From Candidatus Krumholzibacteriia bacterium (GTDB lineage: Bacteria; Krumholzibacteriota; Krumholzibacteriia; LZORAL124-64-63): a DNA stretch of 6,626 nucleotides. The notes beneath the pieces were generated by a model. That model was given only the letters and a program-made list of their open reading frames with translations, was not told the origin of the DNA and made no database searches. Positions 1 to 5,676 of the stretch are shown piece after piece; position 1 is the first letter of the stretch; each line of letters opens with the position of its first letter. The position numbers were made by a program, and so were the translations under genes. The stretch is from contig JACZKN010000347.1 of assembly GCA_014859985.1 (NCBI GenBank), forward strand, positions 1 to 6,626. Direction: 5' to 3'.

Positions 1-783
1 GGCGAAGGCGGCCGCGTCCAGGGACTGGCCCCCGTCGCTGAGGGCGTCGGCCGGCGCCCAGTGGGTCTCGATCAGCAGGCCGTCGGCGCCGGCAGCCACC
101 GCCGCCCGGGCCAGGGCCGCCACGTAGCGCACGTCGCCGGCGGCATGGCTCGGGTCGACGATCACCGGCAGATGGGTGCGCTCCTTGAGCACCACCACCG
201 ACCCGAGATCCAGGGTGTTGCGCAGGGCGGGCTCGAAGGTCCGGATGCCCCGCTCGCAGAAGACCAGGTCGCGGCCGCCGGCGGCCAGCACGTGCTCGGC
301 GGCGCTGAGCCACTCGTCCACCGTGGTCATCATGCCCCGCTTCAGCAGGACCGGCTTGCCGCTGGCGCCGGCCTCGCGCAGCAGGGGGAAGTTCTGCACG
401 CTGCGGCTGCCGATCTGCAGCATGTCCGCCACCTCGGCCACGTCGGCCACGTCGCGGGGGTCGAGCACCTCGGTCACCACGGGCAGGCCGGTGCGCCGGC
501 GGGCCTCCGCCAGCAGGGCCAGGCCCTCGCGCCCCAGGCCCTGGAAGTCGTAGGGGCTGGTGCGGGGTTTCCAGGCGCCGCCGCGCAGCATGGTCGCCCC
601 GGCCGCGGCCACCAGCGCGGCGCCGGCGAGGATCTGCTCCCGCCCCTCCACGGCGCAGGGACCGCCGATGAGCACGATCCGTGCGCCGCCGAAGGCCACC
701 GGACCGACCCGGACGACGGTCGTGGGCTGGCCCGGGCGGCGGGACGCCAGCGGGGCGCGCTTGCGGGGCTGCGGCTCGGCCAT
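1..783 (-). CDS. aroF: 3-deoxy-7-phosphoheptulonate (DAHP) synthase, type I-beta, C-terminus off the window
   Basis: This enzyme condenses phosphoenolpyruvate with erythrose 4-phosphate, the first step of the shikimate pathway in the cytoplasm. 261 codons are visible and the frame runs open off the left edge. By comparison with the family only a short C-terminal tail is probably missing. Core motifs appear in order: GGPCAVE at residues 40-46, LRGGAWKPRTSPY at 66-78, CERGIRTFE in the middle, VDPSHAAG at 209-216, and IETH followed by SDGGQ at 238-253. The four expected metal ligands of the type I-beta family are present as Cys43, His213, Glu239 and Asp250. Only about 30 residues precede the barrel, so neither the N-terminal ferredoxin-like/ACT-type domain nor a fused chorismate mutase is present. 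The ATG overlaps the hisC stop by one base (TGATG), with AAGGAG at 795-800 inside the end of hisC, which suggests coupled translation. The family call is very secure; the symbol varies between organisms. Confidence 0.93.
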   Translation of the reverse strand, partial: MAEPQPRKRAPLASRRPGQPTTVVRVGPVAFGGARIVLIGGPCAVEGREQILAGAALVAAAGATMLRGGAWKPRTSPYDFQGLGREGLALLAEARRRTGLPVVTEVLDPRDVADVAEVADMLQIGSRSVQNFPLLREAGASGKPVLLKRGMMTTVDEWLSAAEHVLAAGGRDLVFCERGIRTFEPALRNTLDLGSVVVLKERTHLPVIVDPSHAAGDVRYVAALARAAVAAGADGLLIETHWAPADALSDGGQSLDAAAFA

Positions 784-1892
784 CAGACCAGGATCTCCTT
801 CAGCGCCTCGATGCAGCGCCGGTTCTCCGCGGGCAGGCCCACGCTGATGCGCAGCGCCCGCGCGTCCATCCCCCAGGGGCCGCCCATGGGCCGCACGATG
901 ACGCCCTTGCGCAGCAGTTCCTCGACCAGGGACGCCGCGTCCCGGCCCGCCGGAGTGCGGGTCAGGATGAAGTTGGTCTGGCTGGGCACGTTGACGAAGC
1001 CCAGGGCCGCGAGCTCCCGCGCCAGCCATTCCAGCTGCTCGCGGCTGCGGTCCCGGCGCCCCGCCACCTGGTCCCAGTGGTCCAGGCAGGCCAAGGCCGC
1101 GGCCTGGCTCAGCGCGTTCACGTTGAAGGGCTCGCGGGTCTTGTGCAGTTCGCCGACCAGGTCCGGATGCCCCACGCCGTAACCCACCCTCAGGCCCGCC
1201 AGCGAGTGTATCTTGCTGAAGGTGCGCAGGACGACAAGATTCGGGTGCGCGGCCAGCAGGCCCAGGGTCTGCGGGTAGTCCGGCGCCACCACGTACTCGT
1301 AGTAGGCCTCGTCCACCGCCACGACGACGTGCCCGGGCACCGCGGCCAGGAAGGCGCGGAACTCGTCGGCGGTGTTGTAGGTGCCGGTGGGGTTGTTGGG
1401 CGCGCAGACGATGACCAGCTTGGTGGTGCCGTCGATCGCGGCGGCCATGGCGGGCAGGTCGTGGCGGTCGTCCGCGCCCAGGGGCACCGGGCGGCCGCAC
1501 TCGAAGTGGGCCTGGGTGGTCAGGGCGTAGACGATGAAGCTGCGCTCGCTGAACACCACCGTCTCGCCGGGCGAGACCAGGGCCCGGATCAGCATGTCGA
1601 TGACCTCGTTGCTGCCGTTGCCGAGGATCAGGCCGCGCGGGTCCACCCCCAGGTGGGCGGCCAGGCGGCGGGTCAGGGCGAAGCAGGCGGCGTCGGGGTA
1701 GCGGTTCAGGTCACGGGCGGCGCGGGCCACCGCCTCCACGACCGCGGGCAACGGGCCTTCGGGGTTCTCGTTGCTGGCCAGCTTGACGACCGACACGAGG
1801 CCCAGCTCCCGCTGGACCTCCTCGATGGGCTTGCCGGGGGTGTACGGACGGATGCCGCGGATGCCGGGCCGGAAGAGACTCGCGAGGTCCAT
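783..1892 (-). CDS. hisC: Histidinol-phosphate / aromatic aminotransferase (PLP, fold type I)
   Basis: This is a 369-residue PLP-dependent aminotransferase of the HisC family, which converts imidazole-acetol phosphate to histidinol phosphate with glutamate; some members also transaminate phenylpyruvate and hydroxyphenylpyruvate. Visible landmarks are ASNENP (residues 39-44), GNGSNE (91-96), APNNPTG (164-170), VDEAYYEY (193-200), the Schiff-base lysine Lys227 in TFSKIHSLAGLR, Arg235, and the carboxylate-binding Arg348 in RISVG. Length is normal for the family. The ATG is chosen because AAAGGGG lies 6 bases upstream and the conserved N-terminus starts here; the open frame further upstream runs antiparallel through the rluB region without family sequence. 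It follows rluB after 62 bases and overlaps the DAHP synthase start by one base. The partner gene suggests a role in Phe/Tyr synthesis, possibly in addition to histidine; no other his gene is in view. Substrate choice cannot be read from the sequence. Confidence 0.93.
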   Translation of the reverse strand: MDLASLFRPGIRGIRPYTPGKPIEEVQRELGLVSVVKLASNENPEGPLPAVVEAVARAARDLNRYPDAACFALTRRLAAHLGVDPRGLILGNGSNEVIDMLIRALVSPGETVVFSERSFIVYALTTQAHFECGRPVPLGADDRHDLPAMAAAIDGTTKLVIVCAPNNPTGTYNTADEFRAFLAAVPGHVVVAVDEAYYEYVVAPDYPQTLGLLAAHPNLVVLRTFSKIHSLAGLRVGYGVGHPDLVGELHKTREPFNVNALSQAAALACLDHWDQVAGRRDRSREQLEWLARELAALGFVNVPSQTNFILTRTPAGRDAASLVEELLRKGVIVRPMGGPWGMDARALRISVGLPAENRRCIEALKEILV

Positions 1893-1898
1893 CGGCTT

Positions 1899-1905
1899 CC
1901 CCTTT
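1899..1905 (-). promoter_or_regulatory. Ribosome binding site of hisC
   Basis: On the minus strand AAAGGGG lies 6 bases before the ATG at 1892. It fixes the hisC start and shows that hisC, unlike its tightly coupled neighbours, has its own clear initiation site after the rluB-hisC gap. Confidence 0.65.
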
Positions 1906-1932
1906 GCTTCTCGGTTCCCTCGTCGGACCCGT

Positions 1933-1948
1933 CCCGCCCGGCGGCGGG
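1933..1948 (-). other. GC-only hairpin in the rluB-hisC gap
   Basis: Read on the minus strand, CCCGCC (1948-1943), loop GCCG, and GGCGGG (1938-1933) form a perfect 6-bp, all-GC stem starting 6 bases after the rluB stop codon. No T-run follows on the transcript side (the next bases are ACGGGTCC), so it is not a standard intrinsic terminator. It could stabilise a processed 3' end, cause a pause, or be a chance product of high GC content. The rest of the gap (1893-1932) holds only the hisC ribosome binding site; I see no promoter there. Confidence 0.4.
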
Positions 1949-1954
1949 CCGGAT

Positions 1955-2695
1955 CTAGCGCCGGTCCAGGACGTCGCGCAGGGCCTGCACCTCCGGCGGG
2001 GTCAGCCGCCGGAAGTCCCCCGGGCGGAGCTTGCCCAGGCGCACCGGACCCACGGCGACCCGGTGCAGGCCGGTGACCCGCAGGCCCACGGTCTTGAACA
2101 TGCGCCGGATCTGCCGCTTGCGGCCCTCGTGCAGCTCCATCGTCCAGCGCCTGGTGTCGCGCCCCGGCTCCAGGCGGCAGGGCCGCACCGGACGGCCGTC
2201 CAGCACGATCCTGCCGTCGGTCAGCTCCGGCAGGCGGGCCAGGGGCAGGCCTTTGTCGAGGGTCACCTCGTAGGATTTCCAGATCCCCGAGGAGGGCCGG
2301 CACAGGGCCTGGTTCAGCTCGCCGTCGTCGGTCCAAAGGAGCAGTCCGGTGCTGTCGGCGTCAAGTCGCCCGATCGGCACGAAGCGCTCGGGCAGGTCGG
2401 CGCTGAGCCGGTACGGCAGCAGGGAGGGCTGGCCGCCCTGGGAGCGCAGGGTGCTGACCACGTCCAGCGGCTTGTGGAAGGCGTAGACCCGCAGGTCGTC
2501 CGGCAGGGTCACGGGGCGCCCGTCCACGCTGACCGGGTCCCGCCGCGGGTCGACCCGGCGGCCCAGGTCCGTGACCGTCTCGCCCCCTACGGCGACCCGG
2601 CCCGCGCGCACCAGGTCCTCCACCGCCCGCCGCGACCCCAGCCCGGCCCGGGCCAGGAAGCGGTTCAGGCGCATGGCCCCGTCAGGTTCGTGCAT
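1955..2695 (-). CDS. rluB: rRNA pseudouridine synthase, RluB/RsuA family
   Basis: This protein isomerises a specific uridine in rRNA to pseudouridine; RluB acts on helix 89 of 23S rRNA in the large subunit, while the sister RsuA acts on 16S. Counting from the first ATG there are 246 residues. An N-terminal S4 RNA-binding domain runs from about residue 8 to 60, beginning MRLNRFLARAGLGSRRAVE. The catalytic domain carries GRLDADSTGLLL with the nucleophile Asp112, then a KSYEV strand (140-144) and the conserved basic helix GRKRQIRRMF at 191-200. The start is uncertain: the ATG at 2695 overlaps the end of scpB by 14 bases, whereas the ATG at 2674 (residue 8) is where family members normally begin but has a poorly spaced Shine-Dalgarno. 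Position directly after scpB favours RluB, because that pairing is conserved in many bacteria. Discrimination from RsuA/RluE/RluF by sequence reading alone is only moderate. Confidence 0.9.
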   Translation of the reverse strand: MHEPDGAMRLNRFLARAGLGSRRAVEDLVRAGRVAVGGETVTDLGRRVDPRRDPVSVDGRPVTLPDDLRVYAFHKPLDVVSTLRSQGGQPSLLPYRLSADLPERFVPIGRLDADSTGLLLWTDDGELNQALCRPSSGIWKSYEVTLDKGLPLARLPELTDGRIVLDGRPVRPCRLEPGRDTRRWTMELHEGRKRQIRRMFKTVGLRVTGLHRVAVGPVRLGKLRPGDFRRLTPPEVQALRDVLDRR

Positions 2696-3440
2696 GGGAG
2701 CCCGCGTCTTCCGCGTCTTCGGGGTCGTCGTCCCCGTCGTCCGCGCCGTCGTCGGGCGGCGCGGACCCGTCCGCGTCCGCCGGGCCTTCGGTGTCCAGCG
2801 GATCGGCGATGACCTCGGCGTCGTCCCCGGTGCCGTCCTCGCCGTCCGTCGCCAGGAAGCCGTCGAGCTCGTCGTCCGAGACGTCGCGGCCCAACCGGCT
2901 GGCGAAGGCCTTCAGCTGCTCGCGGTCGTCGATGATCGACTCCATCGCCGGCAGGGCGGGCAGCTGCCCCAGGCCCTTCAGGCCCAGGTGGTTCAGGAAC
3001 TCGCGGGTCGTGCCGTAGAGCAGCGGGTTGCCCACGGTCTGGGAGCGGCCCACCACCGTGATCAGGCTGCGCTCGGTCAGCGTCGCGATCGCGCCGCTGC
3101 TGTTGACCCCCCGGATCTCGTCGATCTCCAGGCGCGTGATGGGCTGACGGTAGGCCACGATGGCCAGCACCTCGAGCCCGGCCTTGGAGAGCCGGGCGAA
3201 GCGGCGGCTCTGCAGGAGCTGCTCCACCACCGGCGAGTAGTCGGGGCGCGTGGCGATCTGCCAGCCGCCGCCGAACTCCACCACCGTGAAGGCGTGCCCG
3301 TCGCGGTCGTACTCCTGCTGGAGCTCCGCGACGGCCTCGCGCAGGTCCTTCGGCTCCGCCTCCGGGAAGATCTTCCGCAGCCGCGCCGCCGTCAGCGGCG
3401 CGTCCGTGGCGAACAGCAGCGCTTCGAGGTCCCTCTTCAC
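2682..3440 (-). CDS. scpB: Segregation and condensation protein B (SMC kite subunit)
   Basis: ScpB dimerises on the ScpA kleisin and regulates the SMC ring that compacts and segregates the nucleoid. The 252-residue product has the two winged-helix domains expected: the first around residues 1-80 beginning with KRDLEALLFATDAPL, the second with the hallmark VAYRQPITRLEIDEIRG (95-111) and NPLLYGTTREFLNHLGL (138-154). Residues 199-252 form an acidic tail (22 of 54 are D/E) that most ScpB proteins lack or have much shorter. I start it at GTG 3440, whose GTGA overlaps the scpA stop by 4 bases, a classic translational-coupling junction with little Shine-Dalgarno of its own. An ATG further upstream at 3506 would add 22 Arg/Gly-rich residues that are merely the shifted reading of the Asp/Glu repeats ending ScpA, so I reject it. 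Confidence 0.93.
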   Translation of the reverse strand: MKRDLEALLFATDAPLTAARLRKIFPEAEPKDLREAVAELQQEYDRDGHAFTVVEFGGGWQIATRPDYSPVVEQLLQSRRFARLSKAGLEVLAIVAYRQPITRLEIDEIRGVNSSGAIATLTERSLITVVGRSQTVGNPLLYGTTREFLNHLGLKGLGQLPALPAMESIIDDREQLKAFASRLGRDVSDDELDGFLATDGEDGTGDDAEVIADPLDTEGPADADGSAPPDDGADDGDDDPEDAEDAGSHART

Positions 3441-4546
3441 TTGTCGGAGTCCCAGTCGTCGTCGACGGCTTCGTCCTCGACGTCCTCGTCCTCCTCGTCC
3501 TCCCACTCGATGTCGTCGTCGTCGAGGTCCTCGTCGTCCTCGAGGTCTTCGCTGCCCCAGCCGTCCACGTCCTCGTCGTCGTCTTTCCCAAGGGTGAAGT
3601 CGTTCATGTCTTCCTCGTTTCCGGACGGCGATCCGTTCGCCGCCTCCTCGTTCGCCGCGCCGGGCGCGGCCCCCGTGTCGTCCGGCCCGGCCGTGCCCGC
3701 CCCATCGCGGGTGGCTTCCGGACGCTGCAGCCAGATGGGACCCAGCGCCTCGGTCTGCAGGAAATGCAGGCGGCCCCGCTTGACCAGTTCGAGGATGGCG
3801 ATGAAGGTCACCACCACCTCCATCTTGATGGTGTCGCCGGCGAACAGCTCCTCGAAGCGCACCATCGCACCGCCGCCGATGCGTTCCTCGATGAACGACA
3901 TCTTCTCGTCGACGGTGAAGGGCTCCCGGAAGACCCTGTGCTCGTGGGTGGCCTGCATCCGGTCGAAGATGCCGGCCAGGGCCGCGAGCAGGTCGTACAT
4001 CCCGATCCTCAGCTCGGGCTCCAGGCCGAGCTCGCCGGCGAAGGGGAAGCGGGTCTGCCGCAGGTGGTAGCGGCGGCGCTCCTCCTCGTGGCGCTGCAGG
4101 GCCTCGGCGGCCTCCTTGAAGCGCTTGTACTCCAGCAGCCGCCGCACCAGCTCGGCGCGCGGGTCCTCCTCGTCCTCGTCCTCCTGCTCGCGGTGCGAGG
4201 GCATCAGCATCTTCATCTTGATGACCAGCAGGGTGGCGGCCATGGCGATGAACTCGCCCGCCTTCTCGAGGCTGATGGTCTGCATCACCTCGATGTGGCG
4301 GATGAACTGGTCGGTGATGCGCGCGATGGGGATGTCGTAGATGTCCACCTGCTCCTTCTCGATGAGATAGAGCAGGAGGTCCATGGGACCCTGGAAGCCG
4401 GTCAGTTCGACCTGGTAGGCCTCGCTGGTGCGGAAGTAGTCGAGCTCCGGCGGCAGCGAGTCCAGGTTCCAGGACTCGGGGCCGCCGCCGGGCGGGCGCG
4501 GCGGCGGTCCGGCCGCACGGACGGGTTCCTGCTGGGGCTGGATCAT
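3437..4546 (-). CDS. scpA: Segregation and condensation protein A (kleisin) with long acidic C-terminal tail
   Basis: ScpA is the kleisin that bridges the SMC head domains and, with ScpB, forms bacterial condensin. The 369-residue product is about 100 residues longer than usual. Residues 1-42 are a Pro-rich leader. The conserved N-terminal region runs from YQVELTGFQGPMDLLLYLI (44-62) through AGEFIAMAATLLVIKMKMLMP (two blocks, 96-116), which contacts the SMC neck. An acidic insert and a charged helix cover about 121-160. The C-terminal winged helix ends near KRGRLHFLQTEALGPIWLQ (256-274) and binds the SMC head. Residues 275-369 are a low-complexity tail; from Met314 on, 34 of 55 residues are D/E with a few Trp. 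The ATG has AGGAG 8 bases upstream, overlapping the trpS stop. The preceding gene ends 11 bases away and scpB overlaps by 4 bases, so the pair is surely cotranscribed. Confidence 0.94.
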   Translation of the reverse strand: MIQPQQEPVRAAGPPPRPPGGGPESWNLDSLPPELDYFRTSEAYQVELTGFQGPMDLLLYLIEKEQVDIYDIPIARITDQFIRHIEVMQTISLEKAGEFIAMAATLLVIKMKMLMPSHREQEDEDEEDPRAELVRRLLEYKRFKEAAEALQRHEEERRRYHLRQTRFPFAGELGLEPELRIGMYDLLAALAGIFDRMQATHEHRVFREPFTVDEKMSFIEERIGGGAMVRFEELFAGDTIKMEVVVTFIAILELVKRGRLHFLQTEALGPIWLQRPEATRDGAGTAGPDDTGAAPGAANEEAANGSPSGNEEDMNDFTLGKDDDEDVDGWGSEDLEDDEDLDDDDIEWEDEEDEDVEDEAVDDDWDSDK

Positions 4547-4554
4547 CGCGCCGA

Positions 4555-4560
4555 CTCCTA
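4555..4560 (-). promoter_or_regulatory. Ribosome binding site of scpA, overlapping the trpS stop codon
   Basis: The minus strand reads TAGGAG, in which TAG is the trpS stop and AGGAG the Shine-Dalgarno, 8 bases before the ATG at 4546. It fixes the scpA start, although the same frame stays open far upstream through trpS and xerD sequence. Confidence 0.7.
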
Positions 4561-5562
4561 TCCGATGCCCATGGCCTCGTGGACCAGGTCCATGGTGGTG
4601 CGGGCCACGGCGCGGGCCCGCTCGCAGCCCTCGGCCATGATGGCCCGCAGGCGGCGCGGATCGGCCTCGTACGCGGCGCGGCGCTCGCGCAGGGGCGCGA
4701 AGTGGGCGACGGCGCCCTCGGCCAGCCGGGCCTTGCACTGGACGCAGCCGCGCAGGGCGTTGCGGCACTCGTGGGCCGTCAATTCCGCCTCGTCCGGCAG
4801 GAACTTCCGGTACCAGGTGTAGACGGCGCAGATTTCGGGGTTGCCCGGGTCGCTGCGGCGCAGGCGGGCCGGGTCGGTGAAGGCCGGCTTGATCTTCTCG
4901 CGGATCTCCTCCGGCGAGGCGGAGATCTCGATGGTGTTGCCGAGGGACTTGCTCATGCGCCGGCCGTCGGTGCCGGGGAAGCGGGCGAACGTCGTGACCA
5001 GGCCGTCGGGCTCGGGGAAGACCTCCTGCGCCGCCGCGGGGAAGTGGAAATTGAAGCGCCGCGCCATCTCCCGGGTCAGCTCCAGGTGCGGCAACTGGTC
5101 CTCGCCCACGGGCACGGCGTGGGCCCGGTAGACGAGGATGTCGGCGGCCTGCAGCACGGGGTAGCCCAGGTGGCCGTAGCTGATCTCGCCCTGCAGGTTC
5201 AGGTCGCGGATCTGCTCCTTGAAGGTCGGGTTGCGCTCGAGGCGGCCCATGGAGACCAGCATGGCCAGGATCAGATAGAGCTCGGCGTGCTCCTTGATCT
5301 CGGACTGGACGAAGAGCACCGAGCGCTCCGGATCCAGGCCGGCGCCCAGCCAGTCCAGGAACATCTCCCGGGTGTTGGCGCGGATCTCGGGGGTCTTGTC
5401 CAGGGCGGTCGTCAGCACGTGCCAGTCGGCCACCATGAAGTGGCAGGTGTAGTCGTCCTGCAGGGACACCCAGTTGGCCAGGGCCCCGGTGTAGTTGCCC
5501 CAGTGCAGGCGGCCGGTGGGGCGCATGCCGCTGAGGATGATCTTCGGCTGCTTCGCGCCCAC
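4558..5562 (-). CDS. trpS: Tryptophanyl-tRNA synthetase
   Basis: This class I synthetase activates tryptophan with ATP and charges tRNA-Trp in the cytoplasm. The 334-residue product has the expected length. The HIGH-type signature is HWGN at residues 20-23 within SGMRPTGRLHWGNYTG, and the KMSKS loop is RMSKS at 202-206 inside FPGTDGRRMSKSLGN. The QAADIL and VGEDQ segments of the Trp-binding and dimer region are also present. The C-terminal part has a CVQCK segment and ends in a helix-rich anticodon-binding region. I choose GTG 5562: it is preceded by GAAAGG at 5-base spacing, and the family normally begins only a few residues before the IILSGMRPTG strand. The frame also contains an ATG at 5643, but that codon lies between the -35 and -10 of a strong promoter, so the transcript should not include it. 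It heads the putative operon trpS-scpA-scpB-rluB-hisC-aroF. Confidence 0.95.
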   Translation of the reverse strand: MGAKQPKIILSGMRPTGRLHWGNYTGALANWVSLQDDYTCHFMVADWHVLTTALDKTPEIRANTREMFLDWLGAGLDPERSVLFVQSEIKEHAELYLILAMLVSMGRLERNPTFKEQIRDLNLQGEISYGHLGYPVLQAADILVYRAHAVPVGEDQLPHLELTREMARRFNFHFPAAAQEVFPEPDGLVTTFARFPGTDGRRMSKSLGNTIEISASPEEIREKIKPAFTDPARLRRSDPGNPEICAVYTWYRKFLPDEAELTAHECRNALRGCVQCKARLAEGAVAHFAPLRERRAAYEADPRRLRAIMAEGCERARAVARTTMDLVHEAMGIG

Positions 5563-5567
5563 GTCGA

Positions 5568-5573
5568 CCTTTC
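5568..5573 (-). promoter_or_regulatory. Ribosome binding site deciding the trpS start
   Basis: GAAAGG on the minus strand stands 5 bases before the GTG at 5562. No comparable site precedes the ATG codons at 5643 or 5637, which fall in the promoter. This supports a 334-residue TrpS beginning MGAKQPK. Confidence 0.65.
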
Positions 5574-5581
5574 GGGGGAAT

Positions 5582-5621
5582 CCGCCTTTGGCGGCAAGGG
5601 GTTGCCGGTGCCGGAACCGGC
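5582..5621 (-). promoter_or_regulatory. Structured 5' leader of trpS with two possible hairpins
   Basis: Between the predicted transcription start (near 5627) and the GTG lie about 65 bases that can fold. Read on the transcript, GCCGG (5621-5617) can pair with CCGGC (5608-5604) around an 8-base loop, with a third GCCGG-type copy in between allowing alternative pairings. Then CCGCC (5594-5590), loop AAA, GGCGG (5586-5582) gives a perfect 5-bp hairpin ending 8 bases before the Shine-Dalgarno. No Trp-codon leader peptide, T-box-sized structure or terminator T-run is present. A regulatory role is inference; high GC makes short stems common. Confidence 0.4.
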
Positions 5622-5633
5622 TTCGGTCGGGGA

Positions 5634-5662
5634 ACATTACCATCGGATCCGGCCCCTGTCAA
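5634..5662 (-). promoter_or_regulatory. Sigma-70-type promoter of the trpS operon
   Basis: The minus strand carries a perfect -35 TTGACA (5662-5657), a 17-base spacer and TAATGT (5639-5634) as -10, preceded by TGG, which gives an extended -10 (TGn). Transcription would start near 5627. The -35 begins 14 bases after the xerD stop codon, in the largest gap of the window and in the least GC-rich short patch around it. The -10 has three of six consensus bases including the key T-A at the start and the final T. No terminator separates it from xerD, so read-through from upstream may add to expression. Confidence 0.72.
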
Positions 5663-5676
5663 AGCCGGCAGGCCCC

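Noticed and set aside
1893..2336. N-terminal extension of hisC of 148 residues
   Set aside because: It is Ala/Arg/Pro-rich with no family sequence and overlaps the pseudouridine synthase in another frame. The ATG at 1892 has a good ribosome binding site and the conserved HisC N-terminus.
3450..3600. A tandem repeat or CRISPR-like array of gtc/ctc triplets
   Set aside because: There are no unit-length repeats with distinct spacers. It is the reverse strand of Asp/Glu codons in the ScpA tail.
61..4822. Several long plus-strand open frames (for example 61-1182, 681-1958, 1904-2812, 2571-4070, 3764-4822)
   Set aside because: All lie antisense to genes with complete catalytic motifs, have low-complexity His/Gln/Gly/Ala or Ser/Arg composition typical of antisense frames in GC-rich DNA, and show no recognisable domain.
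5563..5627. A T-box riboswitch or Trp attenuator leader before trpS
   Set aside because: The leader is only about 65 bases, lacks a T-box motif, has no short frame with Trp codons after the predicted transcription start, and has no terminator T-run.
5640..5676. An intrinsic terminator after xerD
   Set aside because: The bases after the xerD stop contain GGGGGCC and GCCGGC patches but no convincing stem followed by a T-run; the short TTT belongs to the -35 region of the trpS promoter.
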